39,575 bases of DNA from NCBI GenBank assembly GCA_028868905.1, contig JAGWTQ010000009.1, forward strand, positions 1 through 39,575. Reading direction: 5' to 3'. The notes beneath the pieces were generated by a model. It saw only the letters and a program-made list of their open reading frames with translations. It searched no databases and was not told the origin of the DNA. This DNA comes from Betaproteobacteria bacterium. GTDB taxonomy: Bacteria; Pseudomonadota; Gammaproteobacteria; Burkholderiales; Ferrovaceae. Made by a program: the position numbers and the translations under genes. Shown piece by piece: positions 21,678-28,826 of this stretch. Numbering within the stretch: position 1 is the first letter of the stretch; every line of letters begins with the position of its first letter.

Positions 21678-22134
21678 CCTTCTGCGCTGGAGCCTGCTGG
21701 CTGCCGTCGTGGCCCTGCTCGACCAGTTGAGCAAAGCGGCAGTCATTTCCTGGATGGGTGACCGGCACCTGGTTCGGATCAATGACTTTTTCGATCTGGT
21801 GCTGGCGCACAACCAGGGCGCCGCTTTCAGTTTTCTTGCTGACGCCGGCGGTTGGCAGCGAAGCTTTTTCAGCGTCATCGCCTTGGCAGCCATCGTCTTC
21901 ATCGGTATTCTGATTTTTCGGCACCCCTCCCAGCCGCGGTTCTGTTTCGGCCTGACCCTGATCATGGGCGGTGCGCTGGGCAACCTGATCGACCGTATGC
22001 GGTGGGGCACTGTCACCGACTTCATCCAGTGGCATGTGGCCCAGCATTACTGGCCCGCCTTCAACCTGGCGGATTCGGCCATCACCCTGGGCGTGGTTGT
22101 GCTGTTGTGGGATGGCCTGAAGGCACGCAAATGA
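21670..22134 (+). CDS. lspA: Lipoprotein signal peptidase (signal peptidase II)
   Basis: Inner-membrane aspartic protease that cleaves the signal peptide of diacylglyceryl-modified prolipoproteins at the lipobox Cys; its clients would include the DolP-like protein and FlgH of this window. The start is the ATG at 21670, inside the end of ileS, giving 154 residues; the ORF track begins much further upstream. Four hydrophobic helices are visible. The catalytic aspartates lie in [14 protein letters not shown] near 108-119 and FNLADSAI near 131-138, and NQGAAFSF near 52-59 is the third signature. It overlaps the next gene by ATGA. Confidence 0.96.
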   Translation: MRSLLRWSLLAAVVALLDQLSKAAVISWMGDRHLVRINDFFDLVLAHNQGAAFSFLADAGGWQRSFFSVIALAAIVFIGILIFRHPSQPRFCFGLTLIMGGALGNLIDRMRWGTVTDFIQWHVAQHYWPAFNLADSAITLGVVVLLWDGLKARK

Positions 22135-22790
22135 CCGATTGGAACAAGTTCATCCAGGCAAAGATCGCCGTTGCCCAGCGGGAGATGAAACCCGGCAGGC
22201 CACACCCTAATGAACGCATTCCGTCGGGACAAACCGAGGTGCGCAATTTCCCCATTCTCGATCTCGGCATCCGTCCGCTTATCCCTCTGGAGCATTGGCG
22301 CTTGCGGGTGTTCGGCCAGGTGGAAAAGGAGATCGACCTGAACTGGCCTGACTTCCTGGCTTTGCCGCAGACCGTTTCCGTTTCCGATTTCCACTGCGTG
22401 ACGCGCTGGTCCCAACTGGACATGGAATGGCACGGCGTGCTGGCGCGGGACCTTCTGCTTCTGGCCAACCCCCGGCCTACGGCGCGCTTTGTCACGCTTC
22501 ACGGCTACGACGATTACAGCACCAACCTGCCGCTCGAAGCGCTGCTCGACGACGACGTCATCATTGCCCATCGCTGGGCCGGACAGCCCATCCCGCGCGA
22601 TCACGGCGGGCCCGTGCGCATCATCGTGCCCAAGCGTTATGCCTGGAAAGGAGCCAAATGGCTGAAATCCATCGAACTCCATGAAAGGGATCGCCCGGGC
22701 TTCTGGGAAGTGCGCGGCTACCATAACGACGGGGATCCCTGGAAGGAACAACGATTTGGCTGGCCCGGGCAAACCGGAGAGGAGGACTGA
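22131..22790 (+). CDS. Sulfite-oxidase-like molybdopterin-binding oxidoreductase
   Basis: A 219-residue protein made of one molybdopterin-binding domain of the sulfite oxidase superfamily: [49 protein letters not shown] and [16 protein letters not shown] are the conserved blocks. Cys89 in FHCVTRWS is the expected Mo ligand. There is no Tat or Sec signal, no haem domain and no dimerisation domain, so it looks cytosolic and must pass electrons to an unknown partner. True start is ATG at 22131, overlapping the lspA stop. It occupies the place held by fkpB in the enteric lspA-fkpB-ispH order and overlaps ispH by one base. The substrate is unknown; sulfite itself is not established for these short forms. 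Confidence 0.85.
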   Translation: MTDWNKFIQAKIAVAQREMKPGRPHPNERIPSGQTEVRNFPILDLGIRPLIPLEHWRLRVFGQVEKEIDLNWPDFLALPQTVSVSDFHCVTRWSQLDMEWHGVLARDLLLLANPRPTARFVTLHGYDDYSTNLPLEALLDDDVIIAHRWAGQPIPRDHGGPVRIIVPKRYAWKGAKWLKSIELHERDRPGFWEVRGYHNDGDPWKEQRFGWPGQTGEED

Positions 22791-23725
22791 TGGCCTCGCA
22801 AAAGATTCGTGTGTTGCTGGCAAACCCGCGCGGTTTCTGCGCGGGCGTGGACCGTGCCATCGAAATCGTGGAACGCGCCCTTGAACGTTTCGGCCCTCCC
22901 ATCTACGTTCGTCACGAAGTGGTTCACAACCGTTTTGTGGTGGACAACCTCAAGGCCAAAGGTGCGGTCTTCATCGAGGAACTCGGCGAAGCGCCCATGG
23001 GCGCCACCGTCATTTTCAGCGCCCACGGCGTTTCACTCGCCGTACGCGCCGAAGCCGAATCTCGCGGACTGAGGGTATTCGACGCCACCTGTCCGCTCGT
23101 CACCAAGGTCCATACCGAAGTTTCGCGGCTGCACGCGGCAGGCCGCGAAATCATCATGATCGGGCATCGCGGACATCCGGAGGTGGAAGGAACGCTGGGT
23201 CAGGCACCGGACCGCATCTACCTCGTGGAAACACCCGATGATGTGGCGCAGCTTGCCGTACAGAATCCGGAGGCCCTTTCCTACGTCACGCAGACCACGC
23301 TCTCCGTGGATGATGCCCAGCGCGTCATACAGGCCCTGCGCGCGCGATTTCCGGCCATTCAGGGACCGCGCAAGGACGACATCTGCTACGCCACGCAAAA
23401 TCGCCAGGACGCCGTCAAGGCCCTCACGGCGCTTGCGGATCTGGTCATCGTGGTGGGCTCTCCCACCAGCTCCAATTCCAACCGCCTGCGCGAAGTGGCG
23501 ACCCATCGCGGGATCGAAGCATACATGGTGGACCGCGCGTCCGACGTTCGCCCGGAATGGCTGGCCGGAAAAACCCGGATCGGCGTCACGGCCGGCGCCT
23601 CGGCCCCCGAAGTGCTGGTTTCGGAAGTGATCGGGCGTCTCAGGGAACTGGGCGCCGGTGCGGTGGAGGAATTGTCCGGCACCCCCGAAAACGTGGTCTT
23701 CCCTTTGCCCAAGGCCCTGGGATAA
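22790..23725 (+). CDS. ispH: 4-hydroxy-3-methylbut-2-enyl diphosphate reductase
   Basis: Last step of the MEP pathway: a [4Fe-4S] enzyme reducing HMBPP to IPP and DMAPP. The 311 residues carry the three cluster cysteines in [16 protein letters not shown] (Cys17), [12 protein letters not shown] and [11 protein letters not shown], plus HEVVHN near 42-47, the HG of FSAHGVS, and [11 protein letters not shown]. The start ATG shares a base with the preceding stop (TGATG) and follows GGAGAGGAGG, a strong ribosome site. Co-transcription with ribF-ileS-lspA is likely. A promoter for the next gene begins at its stop codon. Confidence 0.97.
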   Translation: MASQKIRVLLANPRGFCAGVDRAIEIVERALERFGPPIYVRHEVVHNRFVVDNLKAKGAVFIEELGEAPMGATVIFSAHGVSLAVRAEAESRGLRVFDATCPLVTKVHTEVSRLHAAGREIIMIGHRGHPEVEGTLGQAPDRIYLVETPDDVAQLAVQNPEALSYVTQTTLSVDDAQRVIQALRARFPAIQGPRKDDICYATQNRQDAVKALTALADLVIVVGSPTSSNSNRLREVATHRGIEAYMVDRASDVRPEWLAGKTRIGVTAGASAPEVLVSEVIGRLRELGAGAVEELSGTPENVVFPLPKALG

Positions 23726-23755
23726 TTGATATCGGCCGCCGATCCGGGCTATATT
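23726..23755 (+). promoter_or_regulatory. Sigma-70-type promoter of the Fur-family gene
   Basis: TTGATA at 23726-23731 and TATATT at 23750-23755 are 18 bases apart, beginning immediately after the ispH stop codon. Predicted transcription would start near 23762, leaving a leader of about 40 bases before the ATG at 23801. This marks a new transcription unit. Confidence 0.65.
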
Positions 23756-23800
23756 GAACGCCATGCGCTGAAATCAAACAGGGATTCGAGCCTCATCACC

Positions 23801-24223
23801 ATGGACACCATGATTTCCGACCGCCCCTTCCTGGCCGAAATGCTGCGTCGGCATGACATCATTCCCACGCACCAGCGGCTCATCATTGCGCAGGTGCTGC
23901 TGGCGCGCCATCAACATGTTTCGGCAGACCAACTGCTGGCCCTCGTCAATGAGCAGCACGCGGAAGTTTCCAAAGCCACCATATACAACACATTGAATTT
24001 GTTTGAAGAAAAAGGCCTTATCCGGGGCGTCATCGTGGACCCGGTGCGGGTGTTTTATGACACCAACACGCTCCCTCACCATCATTTTTTCGATGAGGAA
24101 ACCGGAACCCTGACGGACATCGAATCCGACAGTCTGTCCATCGGCGGACTGCCGTCGCTTCCCGCGGGCATGGTCCAGGAACGGGTGGATATCGTCGTGC
24201 GCATCCGCCGCCAATACCAATAG
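23801..24223 (+). CDS. Fur-superfamily transcriptional regulator, Irr-like
   Basis: The ORF track starts at 23726, upstream of the predicted transcription start; ATG at 23801 gives 140 residues (ATG at 23810 is also possible). The N-terminal winged helix reads IIPTHQRLIIAQVLLARHQHVSADQLLALVNEQHAEVSKATIYNTLNLFEEKGLI, with the Fur-family SKATIYNTLNLF recognition helix. The regulatory half has DTNTLPHHHFFDEETG, His93-His95, the metal/haem-site block typical of Irr-type iron regulators. The protein contains no cysteine, so it lacks the structural zinc CXXC sites of classical Fur and PerR. An Irr-like iron or haem sensor is therefore the best guess. It is followed 31 bases later by the epimerase-like gene. 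Confidence 0.82.
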   Translation: MDTMISDRPFLAEMLRRHDIIPTHQRLIIAQVLLARHQHVSADQLLALVNEQHAEVSKATIYNTLNLFEEKGLIRGVIVDPVRVFYDTNTLPHHHFFDEETGTLTDIESDSLSIGGLPSLPAGMVQERVDIVVRIRRQYQ

Positions 24224-24254
24224 TTTTCCGGAAATCGTCCTTCACCCTACCCCA

Positions 24255-25166
24255 ATGACGTCGCCTGTCCTCCTTGTCGGTGGCAGCGGGTTTGTTGGCC
24301 GTTCCGTGACGGCACGCCTGATCGAGCACGGCCACACCGTCATCATCCCCACCCGTCGCCTGGTCCGTCCGGAACGCGTGGCCCGCATGCCCAAAGTGCA
24401 ATGGATTCAGGGTTCCGTGCACGATGGTTCGTTCCTGGCGGATTTATGCCGTTCTGTCGGACCTTCGGGCGCCGTCATCAATCTGGTGGGAATACTCCAT
24501 GACCGGCCCGGGCAACCTTACGGGGAAAAATTCAAATCAGCCCATGTGGACTTCGTGCGCCTGCTCCTGGAAACCCTGCAGTCTGCGGGAATCCGCCGTT
24601 ACATCCACATGAGCGCACTGGGTGCGGACCCCGACGGGCCGTCCATGTACCAACGCAGCAAAGGCGAAGGCGAGCGCCTGGTACGCGCCAGCCCCGTGGA
24701 TTGGACCATTTTCAGACCTTCGGTGATTTTCGGGGCACGCGACAACTTCATCAACCTGTTTTCACGGCTGGCGTCACGCCTGCCGTTGTTGCCGCTCGCA
24801 TGCGCCCGCGCAAAATTCCAGCCGGTCAGTGTGGAAAACGTGGCGGAGGCCATGGTGCGGGCACTCGAGATGCCCTATACCATCGGACAGAGTTATGACC
24901 TGGCCGGACCGGAAGTGTGGACGCTGGCTCAACTGGTCCGATTTGCCGCACGCCGTGCAGGCCATGCACGGCTGGTTCTGCCGCTGCCTCTTTGGGTTGG
25001 CATCGTTCAGGCCTACCTGTTCGAACTGATGCCGGGAGAACCCCTGATGTCGCGGGACAATCTTGCATCCATGAGGGTCGACAACGTGCTCCCTCCCGGT
25101 ACCGACCAGGTGCTCGACACCGTTTTCGGAATTTTCCCTGAACCGCTTGAGAGCCTTTCAAAATGA
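24255..25166 (+). CDS. NAD(P)-binding extended-SDR protein, complex I NDUFA9-like
   Basis: 303 residues with the Rossmann motif VGGSGFVGRSV at 8-18 and the atypical extended-SDR pattern MSALGADPDGPSMYQRSKGEGERLVRAS near 117-144; the YxxxK pair is Y129-x3-K133 in form. FRPSVIFG and FQPVSVENVAEAM are typical of the NDUFA9/YbjT-like group, members of which have been linked to NADH dehydrogenase assembly or quinone-related roles. No catalytic function can be assigned. It overlaps the following SDR gene by ATGA and follows the Fur-family regulator, so the three genes may share one transcript. Confidence 0.82.
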   Translation: MTSPVLLVGGSGFVGRSVTARLIEHGHTVIIPTRRLVRPERVARMPKVQWIQGSVHDGSFLADLCRSVGPSGAVINLVGILHDRPGQPYGEKFKSAHVDFVRLLLETLQSAGIRRYIHMSALGADPDGPSMYQRSKGEGERLVRASPVDWTIFRPSVIFGARDNFINLFSRLASRLPLLPLACARAKFQPVSVENVAEAMVRALEMPYTIGQSYDLAGPEVWTLAQLVRFAARRAGHARLVLPLPLWVGIVQAYLFELMPGEPLMSRDNLASMRVDNVLPPGTDQVLDTVFGIFPEPLESLSK

Positions 25167-25954
25167 GCACTTCAAGTCCCGCTGCCGGCATTGCCCTGGT
25201 CACCGGAGCGGCCCGGCGTCTGGGCAAAAGCATGGCACTCGCCCTTGCCGCAGCAGGATGGGATCTTGCCATTCACTGCCATCGCTCACACGAGGAAGCG
25301 CTTGAAACCGCCGATGAGGTGAAACGTCTGGGGCGTCGCGTCCTGGTCCTGCAGGCAGACCTGTCCTCCCCAGAAGAAACAGGAAAGTTGCTGCCCGAAT
25401 GCAGGGCACGCCTGGGTCTTCCGCATTGCCTCGTCAACAATGCCTCGCTGTTTGAATTCGACGACGGGAACAACTTCCAGCCGGAGCTCCTGCAACGCCA
25501 CATGGCCGTCAACCTCAGCGCGCCCCTGTTGCTCTCGCGCGCGCTTTTTCATGCCCATCGCGAAGCCTGCCCTGACGGACCCAATTCTTCGCCCGGCGTC
25601 ATCATCAACCTGCTGGACCAAAAGCTGATCAACCTGAACCCGGACTTCCTTTCCTACACGCTATCCAAGGCAGCCCTGGAAACGGCCACCTACGCCCTGG
25701 CGCGCACCTACGCACCCTGGCTGCGCGTGGTCGGGTTGGCACCCGGCATCACGTTGCCATCCGGCGCCCAGAGCGAAGCGGAGTTCGTGCGTGCCCACCA
25801 CCAGACCCCGCTGGGCCATGCCTCCTTCCCGAAAGATATCGCACAGGCAGCCGTTTACCTGGCTTCCGCTTCCGCTGTCACGGGAACCACCCTGTACGTG
25901 GACGGCGGACAGCACCTGCAGCCCTCCCGCAGGGACATCATGTTCCAACCCTGA
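25163..25954 (+). CDS. Pteridine-reductase-like short-chain dehydrogenase
   Basis: 263-residue classical-size SDR: cofactor motif TGAARRLGKSM at 15-25 with the arginine pair that favours NADPH, NNAS near 92-95, and active-site YTLSK near 165-169. Where most SDRs carry the catalytic Ser, this one has INLLDQK; an Asp there is the mark of pteridine reductases such as PTR1 and relatives of FolM. Reduction of dihydropterins or dihydrofolate, in step with FolE2 at 2001, is a reasonable inference. DGGQHLQPSRRDI near the C-terminus is also typical. It overlaps the upstream gene by four bases, and its stop codon lies inside the -35 region of the tRNA promoter. Confidence 0.8.
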   Translation: MSTSSPAAGIALVTGAARRLGKSMALALAAAGWDLAIHCHRSHEEALETADEVKRLGRRVLVLQADLSSPEETGKLLPECRARLGLPHCLVNNASLFEFDDGNNFQPELLQRHMAVNLSAPLLLSRALFHAHREACPDGPNSSPGVIINLLDQKLINLNPDFLSYTLSKAALETATYALARTYAPWLRVVGLAPGITLPSGAQSEAEFVRAHHQTPLGHASFPKDIAQAAVYLASASAVTGTTLYVDGGQHLQPSRRDIMFQP

Positions 25955-25979
25955 CGCCGACGTTTCATTGCGGTATAAT
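25951..25979 (+). promoter_or_regulatory. Promoter of tRNA-Thr
   Basis: CTGACG (25951-25956) and a perfect TATAAT (25974-25979) are 17 bases apart. The -35 box overlaps the TGA stop of the preceding gene. Transcription would start about 8 bases upstream of the mature tRNA 5' end. Confidence 0.8.
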
Positions 25980-25994
25980 CCCGGTTTTTCCGGG

Positions 25995-26070
<76 letters not shown>

Positions 26071-26121
26071 CGCATCCCCTTCCCTGGCACCGATATCCCT
26101 AAAGTTTTTTCCGGGTTGACC

Positions 26122-26150
26122 GATAATTATCCCGATAAGGGGGATAAGGA
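26122..26150 (+). promoter_or_regulatory. GATAA/TTATC half-site cluster overlapping the HDOD ribosome site
   Basis: Four copies of the pentamer lie within 26 bases: GATAA 26122-26126, TTATC 26127-26131, GATAA 26134-26138 and GATAA 26143-26147. The first two form the perfect 10-bp palindrome GATAATTATC, and GATAAGG is directly repeated. TTATCCC (26127-26133) also pairs with GGGATAA (26141-26147) as a 7-bp hairpin whose right arm runs into the Shine-Dalgarno AAGGA (26146-26150). Either an operator (the GATAAT words recall Fur-type boxes) or an RNA hairpin limiting translation is possible. Confidence 0.45.
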
Positions 26151-26160
26151 CAACCAACAC

Positions 26161-27006
26161 ATGCAGGCCGCAGAAAAAAAGGATTTGCACGCCTGGGCCA
26201 ACTACCTGGGGCAAGCTGACATTCCGGTCCTGGCTGAAACCGGGCGCCTGCTTGCCGAACTGCACGAAAATGACGACGACCTGAGCTCGCGCCAGGTGGC
26301 CAGGGTCGTGCTGAAGGATCCCCTGATGACCGCCAAGCTGCTGCGTTTCCTGCAGCAGCACAAGCCCAGAAACCAGCGTGCCGAAATCGCCCTGGTGGAA
26401 CAGGCCATTCTCATGCTGGGCATCGAACCTTTTTACCGCAACGTGCAGCCGCAGCCCACCGTGGAATTGCTGCTGGAGAGCCAGCCTGAAGCCCTGACCC
26501 ACCTCATGCAAGTGGTGGGCCGCGCACACCGTGCGGCAGACTACGCCATCCACTGGGCAGCACGCCTGAACGACCTGCATTTCGACGAAGTCTATGTCGC
26601 CGCACTGCTGCATGATCTGGCTGAAATCCTGCTATGGTGTTTTGCCCCGGCCGACATGCTCCGCATTCGGCACGACCAGCTCCAGGATAAAACCCTGCGC
26701 AGCCGAGCTGCCCAGGAACAGGTGCTGGGCTTCTCCCTCGCCAACCTCCAGTTGCTGCTGGCCCAGCAGTGGTCGCTGCCGCAACTGCTCCTGAATCTCA
26801 TGGAGGATGCCCAAGCCCAGAATTCCCGAGTCCGAAACGTCGAGCTCGCTGTCAACCTGGCGCGCCATTCCGCCAACGGTTGGAACGATGCGGCGCTTCC
26901 CGACGATTACCGTGACATCGGAGCCCTGCTGCATCTTTCCGTCGACAAAGTGATGGAACTGGTGTGTCCCCCGGGGACGGCCCGGGATGGAACCCCCACG
27001 CGTTAG
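26161..27006 (+). CDS. HDOD-domain signalling protein
   Basis: 281 residues starting at ATG 26161, chosen because AAGGA lies 10 bases upstream; the track uses a TTG at 26116. One HDOD domain (a degenerate HD-hydrolase relative) covers most of the protein: IPVLAETGRLLAELHENDDDLSSRQVARVVLKDPLMTAKLLRFLQQH, then VEQAILMLGI near 86-95 and VYVAALLHDLAEILLW near 160-175. HDOD proteins usually act as protein-protein adaptors in chemotaxis, stress and c-di-GMP circuits rather than as enzymes; LLHDLAE keeps an HD pair, but the remaining metal ligands are not evident. First gene of a six-gene run, with cheB-like and HD-GYP genes immediately downstream. No membrane segment or receiver domain is seen. Confidence 0.85.
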   Translation: MQAAEKKDLHAWANYLGQADIPVLAETGRLLAELHENDDDLSSRQVARVVLKDPLMTAKLLRFLQQHKPRNQRAEIALVEQAILMLGIEPFYRNVQPQPTVELLLESQPEALTHLMQVVGRAHRAADYAIHWAARLNDLHFDEVYVAALLHDLAEILLWCFAPADMLRIRHDQLQDKTLRSRAAQEQVLGFSLANLQLLLAQQWSLPQLLLNLMEDAQAQNSRVRNVELAVNLARHSANGWNDAALPDDYRDIGALLHLSVDKVMELVCPPGTARDGTPTR

Positions 27007-27013
27007 GTGACCT

Positions 27014-27601
27014 GTGCATTTCCCGGCTACCCGGCTCATTGCCGTCGGCGCATCCACCGGCGGAACAGAAGCCCTCAAGGAATTCCTGAGCCATCTGCCT
27101 CCGGAAATCCCGGGGCTGTTGATCGTGCAGCACATGCCTGAAACGTTTACGCGATCTTTTGCGGCACGTCTCAATGATCTATGCCGCATCCGCGTGGAGG
27201 AGGCCGCGCAGGACATGCCCGTGCTTCCGGGCCACGCCTACGTCGCACCGGGCCACTCCCACCTGCTGGTGGAAAAGTCCGGTACCTCCTACCGCACCCT
27301 GCTCAGCAAAGACCCGCCTTTCAATCGCCATCGTCCGTCCGTGGATTTGCTCTTTCAGTCGGTTGCCCGGGTGGTGGGAAAAAATGCCACCGGCGTCATT
27401 CTCACAGGCATGGGCAAGGACGGCGCCAGCGGCATGCTGGAAATGAAGCGGGCCGGTGCCTACAATTTTGCCCAGGACGAAGCAACCTGCACCGTGTTCG
27501 GCATGCCCAAGGAAGCCATTGCCCTGGGCGCAGTGGACGAAATCCTGCCCATCGAAAAAATGGCGCTGCGGGTGGCCCAGCATTGCCTGGTTCCCGTCTG
27601 A
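27014..27601 (+). CDS. Stand-alone CheB-type methylesterase domain
   Basis: 195 residues, GTG start at 27014 with AGGTGA just upstream. The catalytic triad of the CheB C-terminal domain is complete: Ser14 in [10 protein letters not shown], His40 in IVQHMPETF and Asp136 in [28 protein letters not shown] and [14 protein letters not shown] are further CheB landmarks. The N-terminal receiver domain that keeps CheB inactive until phosphorylated is missing, and the start lies right at the catalytic domain, so activity may be constitutive or controlled by a partner such as the adjacent HDOD protein. Target receptors could be chemoreceptors elsewhere. It lies 7 bases after the HDOD gene and 28 before the HD-GYP gene. 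Confidence 0.9.
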   Translation: MHFPATRLIAVGASTGGTEALKEFLSHLPPEIPGLLIVQHMPETFTRSFAARLNDLCRIRVEEAAQDMPVLPGHAYVAPGHSHLLVEKSGTSYRTLLSKDPPFNRHRPSVDLLFQSVARVVGKNATGVILTGMGKDGASGMLEMKRAGAYNFAQDEATCTVFGMPKEAIALGAVDEILPIEKMALRVAQHCLVPV

Positions 27602-27629
27602 CCGCTTCCGCTATCGGCATCCGCCCCTC

Positions 27630-28823
27630 ATGAAAAAAATTCCCGTCAGCGATTTGCGTTTGGGAATGTATGTCCAGGAGATCTGCGGCAGCTGGATGGA
27701 TCACCCGTTCTGGAAAAACTCCTTCAAGCTGGATTCCCTGGACGATCTCCACACGTTGAAAAGCAGCGTGCGGGAAGTCTGGATCGACACCCGCAAAGGC
27801 CTGGATGTGGCTGCCGATGCGACCGTCCTGACCATGGAGGAAGCAGCAACCCAGGCACAGGAGGTGCTTGAAGCTTCCGAAGCCGCGAATGAAACCGCAA
27901 TCCTGATACCGCTGCATGAGGAAGTGGCGCTCGCCGAGATCCTGAAAGGCCGCGCCAAAACTGCCGTGATGTCCATGTTCAGCGACGTGCGCATGGGCCA
28001 TGCGCTGCACGCCGACATGGCCTATCCCATCGTGGAAGAAATTCACCAGTCCATCTCCCGCAACACCGACGCCCTGGTCAGCCTGGTTCGTCTTAAAAAC
28101 AAGGATGACTATACCTACCTGCATTCGGTCGCCGTATGCGCGCTGATGATCGCGCTCGGCAAGCGCCTGGGCCTGGACGGCGAAACACTGCGCCACGTGG
28201 GCATGGCGGGCCTGCTGCACGACGTGGGAAAAATGCTGGTTCCGGAGCACATTCTGAACAAGCCCGGGCGCCTCACCGACGAAGAATTCGAAATCGTCAA
28301 ATCCCACCCGAAACTGGGGCACGAAGTGTTGCTCCGGTCTCACGGCTTGAGCGAAGCCACGCTCGATGTCTGCCTGCACCATCATGAACGCATGGATGGG
28401 GGGGGATACCCTGACCGGCTGGCTGGCGAAAACCTTTCCTTGTATGCCAGAATGGGGGCCGTCTGCGACGTCTACGACGCCATCACGTCTGAGCGCTGTT
28501 ACAAGAAAGGATGGGAACCGGCAACGGCCATCCACAAAATGGCGGAATGGCAGCGCGGCCATTTCGACCTCAGGATTTTCCACGCCTTTGTAAAAACAGT
28601 GGGCATTTATCCTGTTGGCACTCTGGTCCGTTTGAAATCCGGCCGCCTGGGTTACGTCGTGGAGCAAGGCAAGCAAAGTTTGACGGCCCCGGTCGTCAAG
28701 GTGATTTTTTCGGAGCAGGCCAATGCCCACATTTTGCCGGAACTGGTGGATTTGTCCGAAGCGCAGGATGCCGTCCTCAGCAGTGAAGACCCTCAGCAAT
28801 GGGGCCTTGCCCCGCTCTTCTGA
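27630..28823 (+). CDS. HD-GYP domain c-di-GMP phosphodiesterase
   Basis: 397 residues from ATG 27630; the track begins 58 codons upstream, inside the cheB-like gene. Residues 1 to about 125 form a DUF3391-type N-terminal domain (KKIPVSDLRLGMYVQEI...WIDTRKGLDV). The HD-GYP domain occupies about 140-330, with LLHDVGK (His197-Asp198) and the full signature HHERMDGGGYP at 251-261, so all the known metal and substrate residues appear intact. Such proteins hydrolyse c-di-GMP to pGpG or GMP and tend to promote motility. A C-terminal extension of about 60 residues (VRLKSGRLGYVVEQGKQSLTAPVVKVIF) is common in this family. Neighbouring flagellar genes fit a motility role, by inference. Confidence 0.92.
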   Translation: MKKIPVSDLRLGMYVQEICGSWMDHPFWKNSFKLDSLDDLHTLKSSVREVWIDTRKGLDVAADATVLTMEEAATQAQEVLEASEAANETAILIPLHEEVALAEILKGRAKTAVMSMFSDVRMGHALHADMAYPIVEEIHQSISRNTDALVSLVRLKNKDDYTYLHSVAVCALMIALGKRLGLDGETLRHVGMAGLLHDVGKMLVPEHILNKPGRLTDEEFEIVKSHPKLGHEVLLRSHGLSEATLDVCLHHHERMDGGGYPDRLAGENLSLYARMGAVCDVYDAITSERCYKKGWEPATAIHKMAEWQRGHFDLRIFHAFVKTVGIYPVGTLVRLKSGRLGYVVEQGKQSLTAPVVKVIFSEQANAHILPELVDLSEAQDAVLSSEDPQQWGLAPLF

Positions 28824-28826
28824 AGC

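Noticed and set aside
26116-26160. TTG start of the HDOD protein in the ORF track
   Set aside because: The stretch contains the GATAA cluster and a ribosome site well placed for the ATG at 26161; the extra residues are not HDOD-like.
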